A stretch of DNA of 64,000 bases from Aedes albopictus (Eukaryota > Arthropoda > Insecta > Diptera > Culicidae): positions 28,917,047-28,981,046 of the forward strand of contig NC_085138.1 of the NCBI RefSeq assembly GCF_035046485.1. The letters are read 5' to 3'. The translations under genes were made by a program, and so were the position numbers. The notes under the pieces were generated by a model, which saw nothing but the letters and a program-made list of their open reading frames with translations, searched no databases and was not told the DNA's origin. Positions 36,801 to 42,545 of the stretch are shown here, in pieces; positions within the stretch are counted from its first letter, which is position 1; the number at the start of each line of letters is the position of its first letter.

Positions 36801-39800
36801 AGAAGTTTGTGTTAAAGATCAAAGAAAAATAATAAGTTTTCAAAACACGATTTAAATGAATATGCTGTAAACCTGATCATGTCGTTATGAAAAATAGATG
36901 TCTACTAAAATTCCTGCTATTTTATCTGTCATGCTTCAATTTTGGAGATTAACAAAACTGGAGCCTCTGTCCAAATAATGAAAAACTTTATTTTAACACT
37001 AAGCCCACAATTTTCTACTGGCAGTCAACTCGTCTACGTTCTACTGCAAAACAATTTTTAACCTATCGTCCATTGTCTCCGAGATTCCTAACGTTAATGA
37101 TGAGTGAGTGCGAGTGTAACACAGAGACCTCCCATACCCACTCTTGCGTTACATTTCTGGATCTATGCGAGCAGAACTATGACATGACTTAGAAAAATGG
37201 TGATATGCTCACAGCGGATACTCCTTTGGTTCCCAATAGCACTTACGACCGATTTCTTCACCTACGCTCAACTCCAGTTTTATCGCTAAGATCAGGATCC
37301 AAGCGGAGGTGAAGAAACTGGCTTAACTGCTATTGGGTTAAGCCCTCCCATCGCGGCAAGATCGAATATCCATGGGGAGGGATTTAAAGTATGATTAATC
37401 ATATTCAAAAACGACTGATCAATTTCGACCCGGAGATCAATTTGACCCCGGTTTACGGTACGTCAACGAAAAGATGCTCATGGCCGTCCTAAAACCAAGT
37501 GAACATTCAACGCGCCATCTACACCTGGCTGTTGAGAGCGTTCCAGTCAGTTTCAGTCAGTTAAGAAGACCATGAACGATTTTGACCCTCTCCAACTCCC
37601 TACGGATGAAATTCTGCGAACTATGCTGGTGTTGATTGTGGATGGCAATTTTGAGAGAAACTGCTGGCCATAAGGACGCGCGGCAGTCAGAGCAAAGGGC
37701 AGACAAGTACGTCGACCAGCCACCAATGTCGCAGTCAGTGTGAATGGAGATAAGTCACAGGAGTGGAAAGCAGTGGCGTACAGAGTGAGAGTGTTGCAAC
37801 CCTACGGAATGGCCTGATGCCGACCATTTGCTCAATTCATCAAACTGAGTTGATTGGTATTGAGACTTGGTCCTCAGGGCCATAGATAGTCGCAAAGTCG
37901 GGTTTTCAGCGGTATTTATACACTACTTGTGGGTATAAAGAAGAGTAAAAAAGAAGCCCGAAAGCGCGTCCAAGGCTTCAATGTTTGAGCAATAGCTGTT
38001 TTGGCAAAGGCTCAAGTTGGTGCGTGGATTGTCGTTTAGTATTCGTAAAGATATAGATTGAGTAAGGATTATGAAGAACAATTCGCTGGATTTGTAGGAG
38101 TTATATGATAGATTGTTCAATCCGTTTCAGGTGAAATGATCGGTATGAGTTTTATATACAGAGATGAGGGAGAAAGTAGATTGAAAGATACAAAGGGAAC
38201 GGGTAAGGCGTTGAACCCAGGACCTTTTGCCTACGTAGGGTGGGGTGGGGCAAGATGGGTCGCATAAGGATGGATCATTATAATTTTGTAAATACAAATC
38301 GTATAGGTTTGTATTCGTCCTCTAATCTTTAATACACTAGTTAGCTATGCCAAATGTCGATGAAAAGTTTTTTAAATACAAAATATGATGTTAAACAAGC
38401 ACTTTTAAAAAGTGATCGATTTTGCGCCGTGAAAAAAAGGCGGGGCAAGATGGGTCACCTTTTAAGTAATTCACATTTTCTCAACGAAAAACGTCAAAAT
38501 ATAAGATTTGTTCCGCATTCATATATGCTCCATATCCATACTGAGTAAACAAGAGCTACTAGTAAACTTTTTATAAATTTATTTGGAATATAAAAAAAAT
38601 TACAATTTGAGTGGTCCTAAGGCGACTTAAAAATTGATGTTTTTACTAAAAAAAATATCATAATTTTATGTAATAATTTTGAGTGTTCATTCCGCTTGAT
38701 TGTAGTCATTAATGAGATAGTCTTGTAATAAAAAATAAATAACTTTTGAATGCTCCAAAAATAAGTTCAAAATTGAAGGTGACCCATCTTGCCCCGCGAC
38801 CGTTTATATGGAGATTATATGGAATGTATCGCATAAGAAAATTGGCTAAAAACCATTTTATTTTTTATTTCCAATGAGAGTGAATAATTTTTCAATCAAT
38901 GCCCCAAACTTTTGTATATTCATGCTGGTCATCTAACAAAATTATTAACATAATCAAAACATGAGTAATGCGCCCAAAAATAGCACTGACCCATCTTGCC
39001 CCGCGACCCATCTTGCCCCGCCCCACCCTATTAGAAACTATAGCTATTATATTACCAAGCCCGTCAAACTTTGTGCGTCGATAGTAAGGCCAGTACTACA
39101 CAGGGTCAAATATTTGACAAGGAAAGAACTCAAGAAACAACATCAGTTTAACACTAATGAAAATTTGATCGAGTCAAACAAGATGTTTGAGCATTGGTTT
39201 CTTTTCGGACAAATATTTGACCCTGTGTACTAGCAGCTTAAGGCCTGTAGTACACAGCGTCAAATATTTGACAAGGAAAGAACTCAAGAAACAACATCAG
39301 TTTGACACTAAGGAAAATTCGATCGACTCAAACAAGATGTTTGAGCATTGGTTTCTTTTTGGACAAATATTTGACCCTGTGTACTAGTAGCTTAAGTATT
39401 ATGGTTAAGATAGTGTGTTAAGATACACCGGGGCAAGTTGAAATGGGTGTGGCAAGATGAAACACGAAGTTTTGAAATAGATTTCAATACAATTTGGAAA
39501 TTTATCCATCGCTAAAAGATTGTTTGAATCAACAACTATGTGTTATAGCAATCCATCTTGCCCCACCCGTTTTAACTTGCCCCGGTGTACCTTAGTTGAA
39601 GTAGCCACAACAGCATCTGGTTTAAGTCACGGTTATTTCGCCAGATGCCCACTGGCCCACATTTACTCACCCAAATCGCCACCCTTCTCCATGGAGATGA
39701 TCCGCAAGTGGTCCTCCTCGTTCACCCAGACGACAAAGCTTTTCGCCTCGTTGTAGTAAATGGCCCGGCCAATCGGCCAGAATCGACACGCTTCGGCCGC

Positions 39801-41809
39801 CTGCAGAAACCGATCGCCCTCCTTGAACAGATAGTGATCGTCAATCAACTGTTGCTTCAATTCGTCCGACATGGTTTCCAGTGGGTGGAACTCGCCCTTC
39901 AAATCATCCTCCTCGAGGCCCGTCAGCACTGTCTTGATGCGGTCCATTATCTCCTCATACATGGCCATCTTGAGTCGCGGATTGAAGGGGAAACCTTCAA
40001 TTGACCGACCACAGCGCACCCGGGTGGAAATGATGAACTCATTCTCCGGATCTAGGTTCTCGAAGGTGCTGGCATCGCCCCAATCACTCGCCGGATGCGG
40101 TGCTTCCGCCAGATTGATTCCGTGATACTCGTCAATGATTGGATTAAACAGTGGAGCAAACAATTCGTAACATTCCGCGTCCGACGCGTAGATTCCCACC
40201 CCGGAATCGTGGTTCTCCAGTCCGGACTGGATGCAATCCAGTAGGGTCGATTTGAGAGCCGTTTTCTTCTCTTTGAGTTCATCGAATACTTCCTGTGTGA
40301 GATGCTTCTTCAGCAGCGACGTGCACTCTTCATCCTCCTGCAACTTCTTGAAACCTTCCTCGAGGGCTAGGGCCACTTCGCTGGCCGATCGGCGCAGTTC
40401 TCCCTTGTACGACACGATTTCCCTCTTGAGACAGCAAATTTCCTGCCGAGCGTCGGCCAGTTCGACAATCATGTTGGCCACTTCCTCGTCCGTTGGGCAC
40501 GTCTCGCACATGGTCTGCCGGATGAACTTGCACGCATCGTCCGGTTTCTCCTGCTCCTGATACAGCCTGATCAGGGCCTTCGAGAGGCAATCGATGGCCC
40601 CGGCCGATTCCAGGTACTTACGGAAGGCTTCACGTTTCTGTTCCAACTTGAGGGAAAATTAATTAATCGCTTGGTCAGAAGGCCAATTCCGATTGGAAAA
40701 ACTTACCGAAGCCATGATTGGTCAGGGATTTTTTTTTATTCGCACACGCTGGAAAACCGAAAATTTTACGGATCACGAGAATTTTTCACCCAATCGGGAC
40801 CAAGTTCCAAATGAAAATTTTCACCTTGATGGAAGCATCCAAACAACGGCCTACTGGCAGAAAAAGTGGAAATTCCTGAAGAGAAAGGAATTGTCATAGC
40901 AACAACGAAATCAACATCAAATGCCACGAGGTCGCGGTCACCGCACGCTGCTGCATGCGTGTATGCCCAGGTTGCCTCGATGCCTCGATATGCGGGGGGT
41001 AAAGTGCGCGGGAAAACCTGGGAAAACCATAAAAAGGACGAATATGTTTGTCCCTAGGTTTGTCCTTGTGGGGCGACGCATGGGCGGGCATGATAGATGG
41101 AAGTTAGCTATGGTGTGCCACAAATCAATCAATACCCAATTTTTATGAGGTTTTTGTTTTTTATTATCTCTTTCGCATTGTATCGATGTAGCTATGTTTG
41201 ATGGCCGACTACGAGCCGTTGGTTTTCCTGAAAAGACCGTTCAGCCTGATCGGTCACGTGGCCTTCAACGAGACTCGGGTCCCAAAGCGATGCCCGGAGG
41301 TGCCACGGATTACGTTCAACATATCGTACCACCTGCCGAAGTACGTGCAGGATGTGTACAACATCATGGACACCGGAGACGAGAACTGCCCAAAGGAGAT
41401 TCTTCGACTGACACCGCCACCGTTTTCCGGAAATTGTAGTGCCACGACGTTCGCTCCGCTGACGACAGTTTCCGGGTTGGATGCCAGTTTCAAATTTGAA
41501 CAAGTAAGGTTGACTAACCTTGATACTTAGCTACTTAAGTAACATTCTTTACGTTAAACATGTTCTAGCTCCCCTCGTGGATAGTGGACTTACTGCACAG
41601 ATTGGACCACCTGGCCTCGGCAGTGGTGCCCAGGCGCGTCCAAACGCTGAACATCACGGACCATTTGGACGTGAACGTGAAAACCGCTCGGTGGAGCAGT
41701 GATACGGATATCACGATCAACGGGGGCACCATTTGGATTCCGACGCGGTACAACTATAACGCAAAGCTGTACCACCCCAGGAAGAGTAGCATCAATTATG
41801 GTTTTACGA
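15553..41809 (+). CDS. Vitellogenin-like large lipid transfer protein, candidate crossveinless-d orthologue, 3' partial
   Basis: Nine exons join in consistent phases: 15553-15858 (coding from 15825), 20427-20602, 21897-23079, 23193-23586, 23650-23869, 23935-24163, 24231-25210, 41192-41503 and 41569-41809, giving at least 1256 residues. The N-terminus [16 protein letters not shown] looks like a signal peptide. An LPD_N/vitellogenin N domain follows: YRLEADV in the opening strand, then a [10 protein letters not shown] segment and helical repeats over about residues 330-620, and then open beta-sheet sequence. Family members are secreted lipid carriers; the fly protein Crossveinless-d acts in BMP signalling in the wing. 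There are no polyserine tracts like those of yolk vitellogenins, which favours the crossveinless-d-type branch, but orthology is inferred. The last visible exon leaves in phase 1 at GTAAGT, so more exons lie downstream, probably beyond the window. The 15.98-kb intron 25211-41191 contains an entire arginine kinase gene on the other strand. Confidence 0.85.
16580..16910. mobile_element. MITE-like inverted repeat
   Basis: GAAAATTTTCCACT near 16607 and GCAAATATTGC near 16590 reappear inverted near 16870 and 16900. The inner segments around CTACCGCAGCTGTCA and TGACAGCTGCGGTAG are also inverted. Boundaries are approximate. Confidence 0.6.
17000..17175. repeat. Degenerate GGAATTCCT tract
   Basis: Short run of AGAATTCTTCTAGAATTTCC-type units next to the following MITE. 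Confidence 0.6.
17397..18069. mobile_element. TTAA-flanked (piggyBac-type) non-autonomous element
   Basis: Terminal inverted repeats of about 13-14 bases (CCCTTTATAAGGC) are flanked on both sides by TTAA (17393-17396 and 18070-18073). It is inserted in another repeat whose halves lie at about 17178-17392 and 18074-18160. No transposase is seen. Confidence 0.85.
18760..18968 (-). mobile_element. tRNA-derived SINE (Met-CAT-like head)
   Basis: On the minus strand, 18968-18894 folds as a near-complete tRNA: acceptor GCCGGGG/CCCCGGC, D stem CGTG/CACG, anticodon loop TTCATAA (CAT) and the B-box sequence GGTTCGATCCC. The T stem has mismatches and SINE-like sequence follows, so I call it a tRNA-derived SINE rather than a working tRNA gene. 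Confidence 0.65.
18970..19705. repeat. Degenerate GGAATTCCT tract
   Basis: Diverged TTCCGGGATTCTTTC and AGGAATTC units. The several 60-90-residue frames over it are low-complexity and not genes. Confidence 0.7.
20427..20602 (+). CDS. Vitellogenin-like exon 2 (start of LPD_N)
   Basis: The acceptor TTGCAG ends at 20426 and the donor GTGAGT starts at 20603. It encodes [20 protein letters not shown] and continues to LAVK, matching the first beta strands of the vitellogenin N domain. Exit phase 0 matches exon 3. Confidence 0.82.
20603..21896 (+). other. Intron 2 of the vitellogenin-like gene
   Basis: The intron is almost entirely filled by a minus-strand LINE fragment (see 20745-21890). It ends at ATCAACACAG. 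Confidence 0.8.
20745..21890 (-). mobile_element. LINE reverse-transcriptase fragment
   Basis: Minus-strand reading gives, in order, [18 protein letters not shown] and [18 protein letters not shown] then [10 protein letters not shown] (21530-21210), YMITGKQRG (about 20975) and [15 protein letters not shown] (about 20850). These are successive RT and C-terminal motifs with frameshifts and missing segments, including the FADD region. It is dead and internally deleted. Confidence 0.8.
21897..23079 (+). CDS. Vitellogenin-like exon 3 (LPD_N core)
   Basis: It opens [11 protein letters not shown] in phase 0 after ACACAG and contains [15 protein letters not shown] with the Cys pair expected in the N-sheet, then the helical domain. 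I end it at GTAAGT (23080, phase 1), not at GTATGT (23148, phase 0): only the first joins exon 4 in frame to give FDMFLNSFEYEQQ. Confidence 0.85.
23193..23586 (+). CDS. Vitellogenin-like exon 4 (helical domain)
   Basis: The acceptor TTCCACAG ends at 23192; donor GTAAGT at 23587, phase 2. It includes [20 protein letters not shown], a typical vitellogenin helical-repeat signature. Confidence 0.85.
23650..23869 (+). CDS. Vitellogenin-like exon 5
   Basis: A 63-base intron precedes it. It reads [13 protein letters not shown] onward and ends in phase 0 before GTAGGT. The open frame past 23870 is intron read-through. Confidence 0.82.
23935..24163 (+). CDS. Vitellogenin-like exon 6
   Basis: Acceptor CTACAG; reads [16 protein letters not shown] onward; donor GTAAGT at 24164, phase 1. 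Confidence 0.82.
24231..25210 (+). CDS. Vitellogenin-like exon 7 (beta-sheet region)
   Basis: Acceptor ATCCACAG; opens [17 protein letters not shown] and contains long beta-rich sequence. It ends SSNWK in phase 0 at GTGAGT (25211), which matches the phase-0 entry of the exon at 41192. Confidence 0.85.
25456..25880 (-). CDS. Arginine kinase exon 3 (catalytic C-terminal part and acidic tail)
   Basis: It enters after CAACGCAG in phase 1, completing [12 protein letters not shown]. It carries CPSNLGTT (Cys360) and RGTRGEHTD (Glu403), then a tail of about 30 residues rich in Glu, Pro and Ala, and stops at TAA (25456-25458). Confidence 0.93.
25456..40715 (-). CDS. Arginine kinase with N-terminal MYCBP/AMY-1-like domain (469 aa, complete)
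   Basis: The minus-strand exons 40715-40707 (MAS), 40646-39671 and 25880-25456 join in phases 0 and 1. The enzyme transfers phosphate between ATP and arginine to make phosphoarginine. Residues 4-80 resemble MYCBP/AMY-1 ([13 protein letters not shown], then [15 protein letters not shown]). The kinase follows from about residue 95: specificity loop [12 protein letters not shown] (150-161), [17 protein letters not shown] (210-226), NEEDH with Glu314, CPSNLGT with Cys360, and RGTRGEH with Glu403. These correspond to Limulus Glu225, Cys271 and Glu314 with a constant offset of 89, so the active site looks intact. A 30-residue acidic Pro/Ala/Glu tail ends the protein. Usual arginine kinases are about 355 residues with neither extension. 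No gene-specific regulatory site was recognised in the 476 bases upstream. Confidence 0.93.
25967..26049. mobile_element. GCGCTGCCATAGTGCC MITE, copy 1 (partial)
   Basis: Shares CTGCCATAGTGCCGC and the GAGTGCGCGT core with three other copies up to 27568. The central part is deleted. Confidence 0.7.
26144..26283. mobile_element. GCGCTGCCATAGTGCC MITE, copy 2
   Basis: Inverted relative to copy 3; ends GGCACTATGGCAGCGC, with inner palindrome CACTCCCACTCTCAC versus GAGAGTGGAAGTGCG. Confidence 0.8.
26795..26922. mobile_element. Hairpin MITE, copy 1
   Basis: A near-perfect palindrome: GAAAATTTGACGTTTGAGCG and its mirror meet around CGGTGCCGACACCG. Outer arms GCACGAAT...GCTGGCC mirror GGCCAG...ATTCGTGC. 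A second copy is at 60906-61021. Confidence 0.85.
27050..27190. mobile_element. GCGCTGCCATAGTGCC MITE, copy 3
   Basis: Full-length copy from GGCGCTGCCATAGTGCC to AACGGCACCCT, palindromic around the central TTGTTGATATTC segment. Confidence 0.82.
27195..27833 (-). mobile_element. tRNA-derived SINE interrupted by a MITE
   Basis: The minus-strand head at 27833 has an acceptor-like pair GACGAGC/GCTCGTC and B box GGTTCAATCCC, followed by a CT-rich stretch. The body matches the SINE at 41855-44764. MITE copy 4 (27427-27568) splits GCATAACTTA from TAGGCGT, which are joined in the other SINE. Confidence 0.8.
27427..27568. mobile_element. GCGCTGCCATAGTGCC MITE, copy 4, inside a SINE
   Basis: Inverted relative to copy 3 and inserted in the SINE at an AT-rich site; ends GGCACTATGGCAGCGCC. 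Confidence 0.8.
28034..28380. mobile_element. Retroelement end fragment with inserted palindromic MITE
   Basis: The segment from ATTTTCATTTTGCAGC and CATTTGGTGGGGCAAT matches the left end of the insertion at 34143. At about 28158-28310 it is broken by a MITE whose ends are TAGGCCTTTTCAT and ATGAAAAGGCCCATA. Confidence 0.65.
28704..29337. mobile_element. TA-flanked DNA element (mariner-type ends)
   Basis: Imperfect inverted termini contain GTACCAG and CCGCTCAT at the left and ATGAGCGG and CTGGTAC at the right, with TA on both sides. Internal GAGCGGYTATTGG motifs repeat. The right end matches bases 1-15 of the window. Confidence 0.75.
29787..29980. mobile_element. TA-flanked MITE
   Basis: Ends CAGTCAGGTTTTTTTTACGC and its inverse (GACCTGACTG) with TA duplication; internal ACGCGG runs are inverted. 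Confidence 0.8.
29987..30642. mobile_element. TA-flanked mariner-type element
   Basis: Left CAGTCGAACTTCCATGAGTC and right GACTCATGGAGGTTTTACTG are imperfect inverted termini with TA on both sides. The interior contains a fragment related to the palindromic MITE of 2899-3536. Confidence 0.72.
31687..31720. repeat. (GT)n/(GTAT) microsatellite
   Basis: A run of GTGTGT interrupted by two TATG units. Confidence 0.85.
32812..32920. mobile_element. ~110-bp palindromic MITE, copy 2
   Basis: AGGGCACTGCACTG at the left and TGCAGTGCCC at the right, with TA on both sides. Strongly similar to 35799-35907. Confidence 0.85.
35307..36199. mobile_element. Mariner-type element inside the SINE palindrome
   Basis: Left CCGTAATCCGGGGTAACATT and right inverse CCCCGTTTTACGG, with TA on both sides; inner TGATCAATGTTACCCC repeats. 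It contains ~110-bp MITE copy 3. Confidence 0.78.
35799..35907. mobile_element. ~110-bp palindromic MITE, copy 3
   Basis: GGGCACCGCACTG at the left and TGCAGTGCCC at the right, with TA flanks. Confidence 0.85.
37920..39058 (-). mobile_element. Diverged tRNA-derived SINE split by a DNA element
   Basis: The body resembles the SINE of 27195-27833. Its head (GACGGGCTTGGT near 39058, and GGGTTCAACGCC near 38210) is separated by the TA-flanked element at 38238-39028. Confidence 0.7.
38238..39028. mobile_element. TA-flanked element with GGGTGGGG(T/C)GGGGCAAG ends
   Basis: 26-bp inverted termini with a single mismatch (GGGTGGGG(T/C)GGGGCAAGATGG...), TA on both sides, and several internal CCATCTTGCCCCG motifs. 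Length 791 bp. No transposase. Confidence 0.88.
39084..39397. repeat. Tandem dimer of a ~154-bp palindromic MITE
   Basis: CACAGGGTCAAATATTTGAC begins each unit and its mirror TCAAATATTTGTCC...CCCTGTGTACTAG ends each. The two units are about 154 bases apart and closely similar. They yield the same conceptual peptide twice. Confidence 0.85.
39426..39587. mobile_element. TA-flanked CACCGGGGCAAGTT MITE, copy 1
   Basis: Ends CACCGGGGCAAGTTGAAA and inverse AACTTGCCCCGGTG with TA duplication; a related copy lies at 55931-56141. Confidence 0.88.
39671..40646 (-). CDS. Arginine kinase exon 2 (MYCBP-like domain and most of the kinase)
   Basis: It enters after CCCTCAAG in phase 0 and leaves at GTGAGT in phase 1. 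It encodes residues 4-328: the MYCBP-like helices, then the kinase with specificity loop, [32 protein letters not shown] and [13 protein letters not shown] (Glu314). Both domains lie in one uninterrupted exon, so the fusion does not depend on splicing. Confidence 0.94.
40707..40715 (-). CDS. Arginine kinase exon 1 (ATG GCT TCG)
   Basis: Nine coding bases (Met-Ala-Ser) precede a GTAAGT donor; the 60-base intron 40647-40706 ends CCCTCAAG. I chose this start because the frame upstream of exon 2 has no other Met and the join gives a natural MYCBP-type start. Confidence 0.75.
40716..41191. other. Spacer between the kinase start and lipid-transfer exon 8
   Basis: Only 476 bases. It should hold the kinase promoter (minus) and the lipid-transfer gene's branch point and acceptor. 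No clear TATA or initiator was seen. A short inverted AAGGACGAATATGTTTGTCC motif lies at about 41034-41068. Confidence 0.4.
41192..41503 (+). CDS. Vitellogenin-like exon 8
   Basis: Acceptor GATGTAG; in phase 0 it reads [18 protein letters not shown] onward with paired Cys, 104 codons, donor GTAAGG in phase 0. Attribution to the vitellogenin-like gene rests on strand, phase and beta-rich composition. A separate gene starting at ATG 41201 is the alternative. Confidence 0.68.
41569..41809 (+). CDS. Vitellogenin-like exon 9
   Basis: Acceptor GTTCTAG after a 65-base intron; reads [15 protein letters not shown] onward and ends YGFT in phase 1 at GTAAGT (41810). The following coding exon was not found in the window. 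Confidence 0.7.
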
Positions 41810-41999
41810 GTAAGTAGACTTTTAGTAATGTATTGTCCTATGTACATCAAAAAGACGGGCTTGGTGGTCTAGTGGCTACCGCTTCTGATTCGTATGCAGA
41901 AGGTCATGGGTTCAATCCCTGGCCCGTCCTTTTCATCCTACTTTGTATCTTTCTATCCACTTTCTCTCGCTCTCTCTTCTCTACATATCGCACCCTTAA

Positions 42000-42210
42000 T
42001 GCTAGAACTAGGTAACTCATTTTCGAAAGTACGGGTAAAAATGGCTAGTAGAACTTATCCTGCTATAAAACATACACTTTTTTGGTCTTAAATGAAGAAT
42101 CATTATGTGTTTTTGTAGTTTCAATCGACAAACTTTTGTTTATTGTGGTGAACGTTCAGATGTAAACAAATTGTTCGCGATTTCGCAAAACCAATTACCT
42201 AGTTCTAGCA
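42000..42210. mobile_element. TTAA-flanked (piggyBac-type) MITE
   Basis: Perfect 16-bp inverted termini TGCTAGAACTAGGTAA; TTAA at 41996-41999 and 42211-42214; 211 bp. Confidence 0.9.
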
Positions 42211-42545
42211 TTAACGGGACGATATACAACTCATGTATATTCATATGTTCATAGCCATCGCTAGAACCAGAAACGAATTGAAAAAAGTCGTTTCCCTCCC
42301 TTCCAACTTCCACTCACAGCACAGTGTATATATAACGCCTATAAGTTATGCAACTAAAGCGTGCTGTGCCGCTGGACCTTATTCACCTTATTCACCACAA
42401 ATCTATCACGAACACTATAAATAACCCTATCCATGGATCGCATCACCGACCCAACGGTGACTCCCAGATCTCCCATCCTTTCCGTCTAACAAATACCCCA
42501 GTCCGTGCGGGTTGTGGAGACGCAGAGTGCTCTCGGTCTCTAGTA

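Larger units (their letters stand above)
34143..37381. mobile_element. Retroelement-type insertion with 21-bp target duplication
   Basis: ATTTAAAGTATGATTAATCA(T) occurs at 34122-34142 and again at 37382-37402, bracketing the insert. The insert begins TTTCATTTTCATTTTGCAGC, as at 28034, and ends in a CCCTCCCATCGCGGCAAGA segment. It hosts the SINE palindrome and a DNA element. Confidence 0.78.
32733..37458. mobile_element. Mariner-type element with CCGTAAACCGGGGTCA-like ends, enlarged by later insertions
   Basis: The left end (CCATTAAACCGGGGTCAAAT) and right end (ATTTGACCCCGGTTTACGG) are inverted, with TA on each side (32731-32732 and 37459-37460). It interrupts the BEL/Pao integrase. A sister element with CCGGGGTAACATTGATCA ends sits inside it at about 35307-36199. 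Confidence 0.82.
31780..37830 (+). pseudogene. BEL/Pao retrotransposon pol fragment, split by a nested insertion
   Basis: 31780-32730 encodes, with frameshifts and stops, an RNase H segment ([51 protein letters not shown]) and integrase pieces ([24 protein letters not shown]). 37459-37830 continues with [12 protein letters not shown] and a degraded C-terminal part. A 4.7-kb DNA element with TA duplication separates the halves. No LTRs were identified. It is inactive. Confidence 0.85.
25881..39670 (-). other. 13.8-kb intron of the arginine kinase gene
   Basis: On the minus strand it runs from GTGAGT (39670) to CAACGCAG (25881). It is filled with MITEs, SINEs, a BEL/Pao fragment and nested DNA elements. 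The short open frames at 26474-26858 (minus) match no family I recognise. Stretches at 30650-31680 and 36660-37320 are AT-rich with nothing recognised. Confidence 0.88.
25211..41191 (+). other. 15.98-kb intron of the vitellogenin-like gene hosting a nested kinase gene
   Basis: Phase-0 ends on both sides join as [14 protein letters not shown]. The intron contains the arginine kinase (25456-40715, minus) and, inside that gene's own intron, most of the transposons of this window. Confidence 0.7.

Noticed and set aside
40052..40590. Frames on both strands over the kinase exon
   Set aside because: Shadows of the kinase frame, which carries all the catalytic motifs.
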